A stretch of 48,847 nt of DNA from Hofstenia miamia (GCA_900660155.1 CABFPE010000081.1:422692-471538), one strand, 5' to 3'. Positions 30,483 through 42,993 are shown, counted from the stretch's first letter. Made by a program: numbers and translations. The notes: a model not told the origin generated them from the letters alone.

Positions 30483-31651
30483 CGTTAATACTAGGTTGTT
30501 GAATGCTTTCATTGTAAAGAGTATTGAACATTGATACCAATTTAGATGTTTGCTGTAGAAATTCATTAGTGATACTTGAGATTTTCTTTGAATTAGAGCT
30601 ATTTGAACCAATAAATGGGTTTGTGACTTGTGCATAGGAACGCTTATTAGAAATTACTTTCTTAAAGTCATAGTTATTGGATTTACTTCGACTGCTTGTG
30701 AAATGTTTAGTTTCCATTTTCCAGCGCTCTTTTTTAGTGTAAAAAAGAATTAAAGGCTTTTTTAATAGAGATTGCCATTTTTTGATGCCCAACTTTGAGA
30801 TGTGAATACCTTCTGTTGTGAACAATTTTCCATTAACGGTTTTTGGAGCAGACAGAAATTCTTCAAATAAATGTATAATGTTTGTTGTAGCATTTTCAAA
30901 AGTCTTTAGCACTGTGTTATAACTTAATATAACATCATTCTTGAAAACGAATTTTTTAGCAACGGGAGGTAACTCCAGAATGTGGATTTTTTCTGGATTG
31001 AATTTAGAATGAACAATATTCAACAGATTTTGAAAGTCCGATTTAAACTTGGATGCGTCATTTTTAAAACTGATTGCTTCAACAGTTCCCGAACACAGAA
31101 TAATGTTTTTGATAACAGTTGGTTCATATGAGCTAATAACATTTACAAGGTCTTCTGTTGTTGCGCCTGCATAGCTGTGGACATTTACAGTGTGGTCTTT
31201 TATGAGGTAGCGAGGTCTTAGCAGTTTTGTCATTGAGTTTCCAATGCAGAGAACAGTACAATTGTCTGAAGGTTTCTTTTGTGTAAACTGTTTTTTGAAA
31301 TTTTGAGTTGATCGTTTGTAACTGTTTGTTACAACAGGACTTGTTAATGTAGCTGTATCCACTAAAGAAACTGGTTGTGTGATAGTGTTACAACTAATAT
31401 TATGCATTGTAGTTTCTTGATTTAAACTTTGAGCGCCAAAATTCTCTTCATGTAAAGCATTTTCAAATAGAAATAAAAGGGCTTCTCCTGCCAATTGCCT
31501 ATCCAATTTTTGAAAAAGTCCATGAAGAGGAGTTTTAGCTTTATCTATTATAAATTCTCCTGCTGCTTCTAAATCAGTTATATCAAAAAAAAGATCTCTT
31601 AAAATTTTACTACGGAGTTGGTCTGATAGTCGACCAGCTGATGCGTGTCCC

Positions 31652-31653
<2 letters not shown>
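30466..31653 (-). CDS. LINE ORF1, SGNH/GDSL esterase-like protein
   Basis: 395 aa. Residues about 132-295 form an SGNH-hydrolase fold. Block I is VLCIGNSMTKLL with the nucleophile Ser140 (GNS in place of the usual GDS). The last block is EGIHISKLG with His284 and Glu281 at the position normally Asp or Glu. CR1-type LINEs carry such esterase ORF1 proteins, thought to help RNP or membrane association. Residues 1-125 have no recognised domain. The chosen ATG lies exactly at the border with the (TTA)n array, so its A and T may come from the repeat. A true start further 5' may be missing. The stop TAG (30468-30466) overlaps the ORF2 start by 17 nt. Confidence 0.85.

Positions 31654-31687
<34 letters not shown>
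31652..31687. repeat. (ATA)n microsatellite at the LINE 5' end
   Basis: About 12 units directly before the first LINE base. The array has the same motif and orientation as the one at the 3' end. Confidence 0.95.
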
Positions 31688-34639
31688 TGCCTGCTTTAAG
31701 TTACTCCTCAGGAATATTAATTGAAATACTAATATACTGAATGAGTAAGATGGTGAAGGCTGAAAGTTAATGCTGACAGAATGGGAATTAAATTTAAATG
31801 GCGATTGCACATTCAAGGTAGAAAGGATGGTAAGGTTCTAAGGAGTTTGTAGAAGAAACGCACTAGGACGGAAGAATTTTGTGGATTATCAACCTAATAG
31901 TTCACAGTTGAAAGTCTTAAAGGAACTAAGAAAGATGAGAAGAGAAAGTGACGGGAAGAGAACGTACCTCAGTAAGATAAGAGAAAGACAATTGAGCAAT
32001 AGTCAAAAGAAATCTATAAATAAAGTATACTGAAGGAATACAGTGAATTCTGACAAAGAAGAAGGCAACAAATCGCTAAAAAAGATTGATCGGAAGAGAA
32101 AAAGAAACCACAAGAACAAGAAATCAAAAGAAATTGGGTCATAAAGCTTGGCGCAAAAAAAACTGAGGCAAGAAAAAATTCTAATATAGAAAAATTTAAC
32201 TGATTTAATTTTACATACATTCGTTATTTGAAACGTTTTTTATTTATTGCATTTTAATCTGATCTTAATGGATAATAAAGCAGCCGGAAAATTTCTTATA
32301 TAATATTGACAGTAAGTACGAAATTAATTTTAATGAATATACACAACCACAAATATCTTTCCTAACTGTAGAAAGAGCATCATTTGAAAGTACACAAATA
32401 CTTCAATTTTGCGTGATTAAAGTTCAATTCTTCCCAAAATTGTATTTCTACGGAATAATTACGATATTAATAAACACTCGTTCAGTAAATATCACCAGTA
32501 ATTTCTTAGGAAATAGTAGATTGATTACAAAGTTGAACAAAAGTAAAATAATATGCAGAAATTTCCCGATTAAATGTACGCATGAAACATTAAGGGTTCG
32601 CAAAATTGGAGTGAAATTACATACATCATGAGACACCCAATTTAATGGAGCAAAATTCCAGCAGGACAAATCTTGATTTACTAATTATAATTAGTAAATA
32701 ATTAGTTATCGGCTAATGATTAGGCTAAACAATTTTATTTTCAATAAGGCCATTCAAATATAAAAATAATTTTTTAATATAAACTAAAATATGTTTTTTT
32801 TGATATCAAGGTTATTATGCAAAGTCAATTTAATTGACTCAATACATAAAGAAGATGGCATGTTTTTGCTTTATTCCACTAAATAATATTTGATATAACA
32901 TTAATGATGTAAGCAACATTTATAAAATAGTTACAGTTAGACCAATTTAATTCCATTTCGGAAGAAACCATAACCTTTTAATGGGGTACATAATTTTACA
33001 TAATTGTTGTAAACTAAGTCACTTAGAATGAAAAACTTCCTTTTATATAATTAAAAATATTAGCAATAGCTTAGTGACACAATAATTGCAACGCTAATAA
33101 CTTATTGAGTTCCTCAATAATATTTTTGGTTTACAGCATAGCATTAAGTAAGGTTCTAGAGAGTTGGTCCCAATCACATGCGGTTCGATTGAATGTGTAT
33201 CAGTGCCATGTTATTCAGTATTCTGGTCTATGGGAAGACTTCCATTAGTCAAACAATTTGCATCAAATAGCCCCACTTAGTGACCAACATGATTAAGTTA
33301 TATCATAAATCCTAAAGCATAATCGCAAATTGGGTGCATGATTGTCCCTGTTTCTCTATTTATAATCTCAGTCGTATTTTGGTGTAAGTCCCACTGAGAC
33401 ATTTAGTTCGATTGAACTGTTAGAGAAGTTTAGCACTAAACATGTCTACCCAACAAAACAACTGAACTGGAAAGATCTTCAGCTTCCGCGACCCATTGTC
33501 TTCTGCGGGTAACAACAGGGTAGTGCTCAGCAATGGACATGGGCCGAAAACTTAGGCCCAAGAAACTTTAGGCCCTGCCCGAATTGGGCCCCGCCCATTT
33601 AATTTAATGCAAACTCGGTCCATTTTAGGCAAAAAAATGTGGTATGATAGTAGATACTTCTAATAATATCTAAACAATGAAATTTAAGATTCTACATTGA
33701 AATTTAGAAATGTGTATGATACTAATCTAAAATCTCCAAAATGTAAATTTTATTTTCAACTTTATAATTATTATAACTTAAATAAAATTCAATGCATTTG
33801 CGTGTATATGTCTGTAACAGTTAGAACAATCTGATTATCAAGACTGATGGAAAGTGGAGTTTCTCACAGTGAACTATTCTTGAGGAGAAGGTTATTTTTT
33901 GGACTTTTCGGGGTTATTTTCTTGTGACATATTCAAAATAGCAGAAGCATAGTATTTGTAATGGTCATATTGATGTTCATAGTTATCATTAGTAATCGTA
34001 CAAAGCAGTCGAGAATCGTCCGTTTTAAACAGCTATGTTAATAATTAGCATTTATCTATTGCAAATACACTACCATCATAGTAATCACTATCAATAAAAT
34101 CGTATTGTTCACAATTGTATATTTACAAACATTTCATGTATCGATATAGAAAAATGATGATCAAAATCTGATGATGCGAATCCGAAATTTTGAAATCCTA
34201 TTACAGTTAGAATAGGAACTTCTGAAATCAGCTAAAAAAATTCGAATTATTTATATTTAAAAACAAATGATTTAATAAATTTTGACATTCTAGAAATTGT
34301 GCGTTTTTCGGCGGAGTATCTGAATTCATGTATTTATTAAACATCAAAAACAAAATACGTTGCTTACATAACGAAATTTTAAAAAACAATCAAATCGGTC
34401 TTGATATGAATTAATTAAAAATGTGAATTGAACATTTTATTACTTGACCCTAAAAAATCACCATTTAATGGGTTAATTTGAATACTAATTATTTTACCAT
34501 AAGCATCTGACATTCAAAGTAAAATAATTACTAGCACTAATATTTACTAGAATGCTACTATTCTTAATTTGTTAATAAAATAAGGACTATTTTAAACGCA
34601 TAGAATTCGAAATTTAGTGGGAGGAAATTTACAATAGAA
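31688..34639. other. Long AT-rich stretch, no gene seen
   Basis: Purine-rich (AAG/GAA) sequence at 31800-32170 is followed by AT-rich DNA. A GC-richer patch at 33532-33600 (GGGCCGAAAACTTAGGCCC, then GGGCCCCGCCC) looks like the GGGC-rich end of a MITE, but I could not find its partner end. No coding exon is supported. Confidence 0.4.
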
Positions 34640-35030
34640 ATTTTTCACAATCACTTGAGTAGTATGTTCAGGGGCACAGTTGAGGGAATGAGAAACAGAT
34701 CTTGTATTTATTCATTCAAAAATCTTGGGGATCCTATGGACATAGGTTGATTTGACAAAAAATAGCGTGCTTTGGGACGTCTTACTTTGCTTGCGGCGTG
34801 GCTAAACAGAACTTGAATGGTTTATTTAGAGAAAACGAAGCAGTTGAAGTTAGTTGCTGCTGGCAAGGGGCTTCAGATCGCTTTATCTGAACATGAGGTA
34901 TGGGAAGAATTTGAGAATCTCAGACACCAAAATAAATGTTTCACAAATTTAGATCACACAAAGGAAGCACATTTATCCATACATGTAGTCATATCCGACG
35001 AATTTGCTAAATTTTTATTATGATTTGGAA
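34640..35030 (+). other. Coding-like relic, unknown
   Basis: The plus-strand frame 34817-35023 (KQLKLVAAGKGLQIALSEHE) and upstream pieces in the same region look protein-like and are broken by stops. I recognise no family. This is either a decayed transposon ORF or a chance frame. Confidence 0.25.
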
Positions 35031-35256
35031 AGGTTGTTTGACAATGTGAAGACAATGTTTTGCAATATAGTTTCGCTAAGATATTCTTACATGTCCCATG
35101 AATACCTCAAGTGGTCATTTTTATTTCTAGTATGTGAGTTAATCTTTGTATAATTGTAGTTTGTTACTGATTTACAGATAATTGATGAATAAAATGTGAA
35201 AAAATTGCTATTATATTTTGTTGATTGAATTTAAAATTAAGTTAACATCAATTGTT

Positions 35257-35259
<3 letters not shown>

Positions 35260-35297
<38 letters not shown>
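35260..35297. repeat. (TA)n microsatellite
   Basis: About 19 TA units, directly before the Tc1-like terminal repeat, as expected for an element that targets TA. Confidence 0.9.
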
Positions 35298-35303
<6 letters not shown>

Positions 35304-35810
35304 TGTAACAAAAGTTTCTCCCCAAGAAATTCTCCTTCATAGCAAAAACTATCCAACGGAAAACAATTCACTGCAGAAACATGAGTTCTAATACACCGAA
35401 CATTAATTCTACAACAACAAGACAACAGTTATCTCAATAGTTCGTATGCTTGCCCGCATTTTCCAAACACTGCGGAGGTATTTAGTCACATAAGTTCCAC
35501 AGCTCGGTCTGTGTGATCGACTCCCATTCTTCCTTGACTCGCAAAACCAGTTGATCTAGTTTCTTCCGGCGATGCTGTTTAAAAACAGAGTCCTGTAAAC
35601 AGGCCCAGATGTGTTTCACAGGGTTCAGATCCGGTGAATTGCCCGACCAATCCTTCCAGACCTTGACAGCATTGTTGTCAAGTTAGCTGAGAGTTGCGCG
35701 AGCGGTATGACAGGTTGCTCCATCTTGCATCAATAAACCGTTGTCCGAACAAGGAAATATGCGTCTATCATTGATAATGTTAGCATACAGAGGGCGAATA
35801 TATATTGAGG
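35304..35810 (-). mobile_element. Decayed Tc1-like element
   Basis: The left terminal repeat is TGTAACAAAAGTTTCTCCCC. Minus-strand sequence at 35740-35430 encodes QDGATCHTARATLS, WSGNSPDLNPVKHIW and a tail ending in ECW-like ENAGKHTNY. There are 35 positions between the Asp of QDG and the final acidic site. That site is Lys here (PVKH for PIEN), and two stops interrupt the frame. It is a dead relative of a different Tc1 family from the copies at 18.6-22 kb. Confidence 0.8.
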
Positions 35811-35813
35811 GGA

Positions 35814-36207
35814 CTGTAACAAAAAATTCTCCTCATGGGGACAAACTTTCATTACAAATGAAAGTGTAGCCATCACTTACTCAGAAGTTTGATCTGACCG
35901 AGAACTGATGCAAATGGCTTGATCGTGCATTGAGACCACCAAGCGTGCTCAAGAATAAGGTCTCAAAACACTTGTTACATAATCAACCAAAATGACGTCA
36001 TTTTGGACAAAAGAGCTGGCTGCATGAAGCAATGCGCACTTTGATGTGTAATTATTAAAAAAATAATGCTTCTAATTAATATTAAAAACAATGCCTTGAT
36101 AGCAAATAGTCATTTTAGTCAAAAGCACTGGTTCCTTTTAACACGAAACATAATTTTGATACACGTATTTTTCAATATGTTTATCCAATGGGGAGAAACG
36201 TGTTACA
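35814..36207. mobile_element. MITE-like segment with Tc1-type ends
   Basis: The left end CTGTAACAAAAAATTCTCC and the right end GGGGAGAAACGTGTTACA (inverted) both match the terminal repeat at 35304. This could be a 394-bp deletion derivative lying next to the longer copy, or the far end of one rearranged element reaching from 35304. (TA)n at about 36208-36229 follows. Confidence 0.55.
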
Positions 36208-36229
36208 ATATATATATATATATATATAT
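36208..36229. repeat. (TA)n microsatellite
   Basis: About 11 TA units bordering the Tc1-type right end. Confidence 0.85.
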
Positions 36230-37779
36230 TTTGCTTAACAAATTTAAAAATGATCGCTTTCGCTAAGATTGAGTTATGTACAAAAGAAGAGAGTAGACTA
36301 GTTTTTAATAGCATAGTGATATTCTTAAAAGCCAATGTTCATGTAGCAATTTTAAACTAAATTTAACAAATGTTTGAATTTTCTCAAAATATTGATTCAA
36401 ATTTTCGACGATAAATTCAGTAGAGTAAAGATGGGTATCATGAACCCCTCCATTGCAATTTAGTTCAAAAGGCACATATTTAAACTGTCTCTGCTTTATT
36501 ATTCTTGTTCTATTGTTAACCATCATTGTGTACCGGAGAAAGTTCACTTAATTAGATAAAATTATTACATATCTGAAGCAGGGTGATGGTCCCAACAAAT
36601 ATATGAGATTGGGTACCATGACCTCATCACCCTGGTTCCATGACCCCCAGAAATTTTTTCGAATTGAAAAGTAAATCTGTTTATGGCATTAACTAATTAT
36701 GTAAGAGTTGAGTTTTAAGGATGTAAAATGAAAAAACAGCAATTTCTAATACAGCCTACAAATATAAATTTTTCACTACGTACGAGAGAATTGGTCTAGT
36801 AAGTGGATATATGATTTTATAATTCAGTCATTTCCACATCATAATCAAAGATCAAAATATTTCTAGTTCTCGCTATTCCACCAGAAGCAGTTTTGTGCAA
36901 AATACCCATAAATTTAATAGGTCATGGAACCCACAGTTTACTATATTGAAGTAAATCATTGTTTAAGCCAACTAAGTAGTGGGCATCATAAACGTGTTAA
37001 TAATTGCGTAGCATTAGAATGAGATTGAAAATTAGCCCAGTGAGCTAATGAGGCCATAACCTATATTCAGAATAATAAATAGTTTATTTCGAAACCAAAA
37101 AATAATTATTGTAGTGGAAATCTACCTAGTGTTTCTACAATGCCAAAATAAATATTTTTGAAAAATTTTTTATGAATGAAGATTTACTTAATCTTGGACA
37201 TATTTCCATGTCATAAATAATAGTGTTTTGAGAAATTCAAGGGCTTGAGGAATCCTAGTATTTCAACAAAGGTAAAAATTATATTAACAATGTTATTTGA
37301 CAATACAGTTTTAACAAATATAATGAATTAGCTGTTTGACACATGCTTCGCTCGAGAAATGCATTCAGAAAAGAAGAAAATTCTCTCTGAGATATTTTCC
37401 CTCCCGATATAAGCTATACCTAAAACAACTGGTAAATTTTCCCTAAGCTACTTGTACAAATAGGGAAATTTTCCCTAAAACAGCTGTAATACTGAGAAAG
37501 CTGTTAAACAATAAGAGGAACTATGAAATGCCACTTATATGAAGGAACATTTAAATCAATAATTAGTTCACAAAAAAAGTCATTGACAAAATGCTCCTAA
37601 AACCTTCAGGAGGTCATTGGGGTTACAAAAATATAGGATGTTGGTACCTAGGTCTAAAAGTTTCTGAGTTATAAGCGGACAAACACATACATTTTTCCCT
37701 TTATATAATAGATTATTTTTAATGTAATATCAAGAATGCACATTATAATTTTATAATAAGTGCTGTCGCTCAATGGCCA

Positions 37780-37855
37780 CTGTTACAAGGACGAGGGTTA
37801 ATATTTCATTGAGGACAATACATTATTAATGAAAAAATGAAAAATAATTGATAAC
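37780..37855. repeat. Dispersed repeat, copy 1
   Basis: GTTACAAGGACGAGGGTTAA, then TTTCATTGAGGACAAT and AATGAAAAAATGAAAAATAA. It is matched with scattered differences at 39290-39368. The family is not recognised. Confidence 0.6.
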
Positions 37856-39289
37856 GTTTTTTAGGACTATAAGATTTCTTTATTAATATTTATTACAAGG
37901 AAACAATTTTCTCTTAAGAGCAACTGGCCAATAGAAATTAAATATCGGAATATAAAATTTCACACTTTAATTTTTGTTCAGTTTAAAAATGAATTGGGCA
38001 AAGGATATTAAGGTCAGTAAATTTTTCTACACACTTTGACATGTTTCAGAACTCGACATAGAGGTGTATATAGTTGCATCTTTCAGGAAATAGAAAAGCC
38101 AATTTTTAGTCAAACAATTACCTTGAAAAGTCAATTCTATAATAATTTTTATGAAATTATTTTAATTTTGATTTGCACAAGTGAAATACTAGCATTGATT
38201 ATTTTGCATACACAGATATTTGCAGGATTCCATCATATTTTAATACAATACAAAAATAGATCAAACTTATCTTAAAAAATATAAAGTGTAACCACTTTAA
38301 AATTATTTGAATTAAAAAACATCAAAGTAATTATCAAACTATATTGCAATTATTTACGCAGACTTAAATCATTATCTCGCAGTCAATTCACAGAATGTAT
38401 ATTCATTGACAATTGTTAGCGTTTTTTAGCACGCATTGATACCACATGTCAAAAGTCTACTTACATCAATCGCAGCCATGATATATATATATATATATAT
38501 ATATTTTACTTGATGTTGAGATATTTTAATAGATCTTTTCGTTCAAATAGAAATCTCACATTTTCAATGTTGCTTGAGGAGCGTTAGAGTGCTTAAGAGA
38601 ACTTAGTATGATCACATCAAATTAAAAAATCATTTATTAGTCGTTAATTGAATCCGTTCTAGCTTATAGTTATTCTGCCTTCGTATATCTTCAACAGTAT
38701 TTATAACAAATGTTGGAAAGTGTACGTAAACGGGCAATTTGAGTACTCCCTAGATTGGAAAGCACCAAAACAATTAAAGAAAGAAACCTGGAAATTTGGA
38801 AAAAACCAATTTTTATCTGCAACCAGTTCTTATCTTAATCCATGATAAAAAAAAGATAAGGCATTTTCTACATTATGTCTATAAAAATATACATCTGAAA
38901 TAAAGAAAACGTAATTCATTGTATTTATATGTTATATTTTAACAATTTATGTATATAAGGGAAATTTTATATAATCTAATTTTCAATATCCGACATTGGA
39001 GTACTGTGAACCAAAACTAAACTTTTTCTATAGTTTATAACAATTTGGTAATAACTGACAATCTTTTTTAAATTACTTTGTGTGATTTCCGTTCCAGACA
39101 AATATCTTGAAGCCTCATAGTAAAATGTTAATGTTAATGTACAGCAGCTATAGAGCACAATATTTTAAACATATCTCCATTCTAAGAACCACAATTGATC
39201 AACGCTTCATTTCTTGTAACTTCCTTTTAGATCTCATTTCCCACGCCGACACCCTCTTTTCAACTCACAATAAAGTTGTTTTCAAAGAA

Positions 39290-39368
39290 ATTTGTTACAA
39301 GAATCAGGGATAATATTTCAATGAGGACAATTTTTTTTTATTAAAGAAAAAATGAAAAATAATTAACA
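39290..39368. repeat. Dispersed repeat, copy 2
   Basis: GTTACAAGAATCAGGGATAA, then TTTCAATGAGGACAAT and AAAGAAAAAATGAAAAATAA. Same orientation as copy 1. Confidence 0.6.
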
Positions 39369-40611
39369 AATTATATGTTATGCGCATTTAGATCATAATA
39401 AATATATGACATAATATAACTATTTAATAAGCAAAACCTTATATATTTTAATCTAAGTGAATTTTAAAGAGTCCCTCAATTAACGCATTCCATTTCTACT
39501 TTATTCTACAAAACGCATTTGGCATTGATCTAGAACTTATAATTTGTTCATAAATTTTTTATCTGTATTTAACCTTTAGAAAAGTTGCGATATATTTCTA
39601 TAATATTATGCATAAGTGATCATGCACTAGAAGTTCCATTGAATATTGATCACAATTCACATACGCATCCTTGACGTTCAATGCATACGCCTTATTTCTA
39701 ATAGTTTTGTTCAATTTATATATGGTGTTAAATTTGAATATTCTACTCTAGTTTGGAAAACACTTTATAGTGCAATTCTCAAAGTTTCGTTTCATGATAA
39801 TTATTTACATAATTCAAGGTAATGCTTACTTAAAACAAAAACGATTGCAATAAATACTGTCATCATAAGCTTATGCTTTGTGAGACCAAACCGAGTTGTT
39901 CCATCCCATTGGAAAGAAACCTTCAGGAATCCATTAGCTAAATCCAGCTTAGTAATATTGAAAAGAATATCACAATGCTCTATTTATTTTAACACTTCTT
40001 AGTACTTATATAGACATTCATAAATATATATTACTTCTGGCTACGCCTTCTACATTTCAGTCTTTACCAGAATAGAAGTGTACTAAAATTAGTTTTTTAA
40101 GAAATCCATTCATGTGTTTATTTGAAGGCTAAAAAGGAGTATCTTCACTAGACGTCTAACATGTTTCATAAATCATGCAAATTTTGACTTTGCAACTCAT
40201 TTAACACGCAGATTTAAAATCAACCTAGTTTTGCAGGCTAAACCTGCGTATTTGTTTGTTAAACTAAAGTGAATTACTTCTTAAGAGCAACTAAGGAATG
40301 TAGTGTCTATTGTTTATAAATGAAGCATTGGGTCACTAAAATAAGACAATAACAGTTCTTTCTATATTGTGAAAGCTGATACATTTAATGCTTACCTAGC
40401 TAAAATTTGAATTTTTTGCAAAATTTTCTAAAAGCAAACCCTACCAAACATAGTTTTTTATGTTTTGTAAGTAATTTCATAAGTTTGTTTACAATAAAAT
40501 TTAAACTGTATACATTGATCTCTTAATGCTTAATATTGCAAGATTTTGATTAAAAAGACTTGAGATGGTGATTTGATGCAGAAGTATTTTTACCTGACAC
40601 GTAAAATTATG

Positions 40612-42075
40612 CAGTGGTGGATCTATAGGAGGGGCTTTGTGGCGAAAGCCCCTCTGACGAATATTATATGTTATTGCTTTAGACATTTTATTGACATTTG
40701 CAGGCTAACTTACTAATGGAAAATATAGTAAATATAGATAATTCACTACAAAGGAAATTAATGAATCATTTTTCATTAATTCCCTACAGTACCAGTCGTT
40801 TTATTGGGCCTGGTATTGGCATTGTAGAACTGGAATAGGGCTTGGCGGTATACTGAACCGAGAACTGAACCGAAACGAACTTTTGAAACTGGACGGTTTC
40901 GGTTTTGAAATTATCGAAGATGCAAAATAGTCAGTAATGAAGCACGAGTATCTTAGATCTCGTGCTTGTATATGTTTGTCAGTTTCGCAATTTTCTTCTC
41001 TTAACTTCTAAAAGTCCCTACGTTCTAAATATAAAGTTATGAATTATAAAAGTTTAATTCATATCTAAATTTTAAATATCACTTATTGCACATTTTAGTT
41101 TTTTTTGATTTTTGAATAGGGGTTCATTCATTTTCTGCAACGGTTGTCAGTCGTAGGCTAATGTTTGCCTTTCCTTTTAGATGGAACGTTCTGATAATCA
41201 GACTGCAGAGCCGCTTCTTCTATGCTCATCTGAAGAGGAAACTAAAATTCGTGAAAGAGTATTTAAATCAGTTAGAAACAAAACCTGAAATAGCTTGCTA
41301 TCGTATAAACTATGTACTACTACCGTACGTGAAAGAATATTCGTAAAACTACGAAAATATTTTGAGGATATCTGCGATGATGGTTGTTAGTCTCATCTGC
41401 TAAATTTCCATTTTGATATTCAAAATCAACTTTTAACTTGAAAAGCTACTTATTGATAAAATATATGTACGTTAAGAATTGCAATAAGGGTGTATTTTGG
41501 ACTGAACTAATAATGTTAATATAAATTTTTCCAAAACCAATTTTCAACTTTTGCTCATAAAAATAGATAAATTCAAGGATACTGTCATCCGTTTTCAGCA
41601 TGGTTTTAGAAGCAATACCTAATATTAGATATTTTAAACTAAAAAACTTATTTTTAATAACTATTATTTCATAATCTAAATTAAAGTGATTGAACTATAG
41701 TGTGTAGTGAATGAATTGCATTTGAAAAAATGTATTTGAAGTCTTGTTTTTTAAAATCTTTATTCATTTGTAAAATGATTGATAAAAAGTACATACATAG
41801 ACATCAGAAACTATTCTTATAATAAGTGTACATGCTTGCAATATTTGAATATGACTTCTACAGTATATGTCAGTACATACAGTAAAACAAAACAAATACA
41901 AAACTCAGAGTGTAATTTTGAGAAAGCCCAAAGGTTCAAAATTATATTGATATTGCAATAAGTTTTGTTAAAATTTACCCAAAAATATTAGTACTACTAA
42001 ATTTTTGACATCTTTCGTTTGCTTCCCTAAGCTATCTCTTGCCCCCTCTGATGCAAAATCCTGGCTCCGCCACTG
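40612..42075. mobile_element. Non-autonomous hAT element, 1464 bp
   Basis: The left end is CAGTGGTGGATCTATAGG and the right end TCCTGGCTCCGCCACTG, inverted repeats of the CAGTGGCGGA type. A perfect 8-bp duplication AAATTATG (40604-40611 and 42076-42083) proves the boundaries and the hAT class. Near both ends lie inverted AGAGGGG-type stretches. No transposase is recognisable. Internally, a CTTGGCGGTATACTGAACCG segment near 40848 resembles the tip of another MITE, and 41182-41289 looks like a spliced-gene fragment. Confidence 0.92.
41182..41289 (+). other. Exon-like segment inside the hAT element
   Basis: A pyrimidine-rich acceptor-like run (GTTTGCCTTTCCTTTTAG) is followed by ATGGAACGTTCTGATAATC, open for 35 codons (TAEPLLLCSSEEETKIRERV) to a TGA. 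It could be a captured host exon or the decayed N-terminus of a transposase. Confidence 0.3.
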
Positions 42076-42375
42076 AAATTATGTTTTTATATTTTCTTAT
42101 GCAGTTTTAGAAACTCGATGTTAGGTTTAAATCCTCGCAATGCGAAGCCCTAATAATAATAGAAGTTTAATATATGAGGAAATTAAGCGCAACTTTTGTT
42201 CAAAACAGCTTCCTCTGCTTTGCCATCGGATTACCACTATTATTATAACGCAAAGTCAAATCGATGAATTTTGCATGGTCTTTTGTATATGCTGGCTATT
42301 ATAATTCCCTCCAGTTTGTTTTCAAAATAATTTCAAATAGAAATTTTTAACTATCTACAAAGTTTTTACTTCTAG

Positions 42376-42463
42376 ATCGATGGCACTGCACTTATTGAAG
42401 AAAAACACACATACTGCAAGAATGCACCCTGATCTAATTGACAAGAAAATGTTGTTCTGCAAG
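42376..42463 (+). other. Candidate internal exon (29 codons)
   Basis: An acceptor TTTTTACTTCTAG and a donor AAG|GTAAAA bound a frame reading SMALHLLKKNTHTARMHP then DLIDKKMLFCK. The first base belongs to a codon split with the preceding exon. Composition is clearly protein-like. The end (LFCK) could enter a zinc-binding C..C motif in the next exon. No neighbouring exon was linked. Confidence 0.4.
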
Positions 42464-42993
42464 GTAAAAATTTATCACGTTATCACACAAAAATGGTTTG
42501 CCTATTCTTCTTTTCCCATTGGGTAGATTAGGTCGATTACTTCGAAGATTGTAAGTATGAAGATTTCCTTCATTGTTTTTTGTTTGCTTTATGTTTGGAC
42601 AGCGGACATCTACAGACATTTATCATCTATTTTGTTAGAAGTAACACCAGGCATTATCTAAAACTGTACAGAAATCGATATTATATGAATTTTAGAGTCA
42701 CATGACCTTGCTCGATACCCTTAGAAATGATCAACAAATTGATTGTATGAGTTATTGAGATTAAGCGGTGAAAACTACTATGAAATTATTTTCATACTAG
42801 AAGAATAATAATGAGATTTCGGTGACTGTCGGTAGTTCGTCTCCTCACCTTATTCACATCAGCTTGAAATAGTATTACAATATGTATTTCTCTGCAATCC
42901 ATATTTCTCTAAAATATTATGAAAACAGTTAAGCTCGATGTACACTTGATAATGAACTCATACTGATGTTGTCACAAGCATCCACGATTTTCC
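42464..42993. other. AT-rich spacer
   Basis: No feature is supported here. A short minus-strand frame at 42434-42619 is probably chance. Confidence 0.3.

Larger units (their letters stand above)
27460..31653 (-). mobile_element. Apparently intact CR1/L2-type LINE, about 4.2 kb
   Basis: Two long ORFs on the minus strand (ORF1 31653-30466, ORF2 30482-27564) carry no internal stops. A short 3' UTR and (TTA)n follow. An SGNH-esterase ORF1, AP-endonuclease plus RT and no RNase H fit the CR1/L2/Daphne-like group. The 5' side abuts another (TTA)n array, so it either inserted into a (TAA)n repeat or is slightly 5' truncated. Intact ORFs among otherwise decayed neighbours suggest recent insertion. 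Confidence 0.9.
36230..40603. other. Long AT-rich stretch with minor repeats
   Basis: No gene is supported. Visible items: related GGTTCCATGACC words, direct and inverted, at 36425-36935; a GGGAAAATTT/AAATTTTCCC cluster at 37430-37480; a dispersed direct repeat (37780-37855 and 39290-39368); and a (TA)n run at 38480-38503. Confidence 0.4.
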
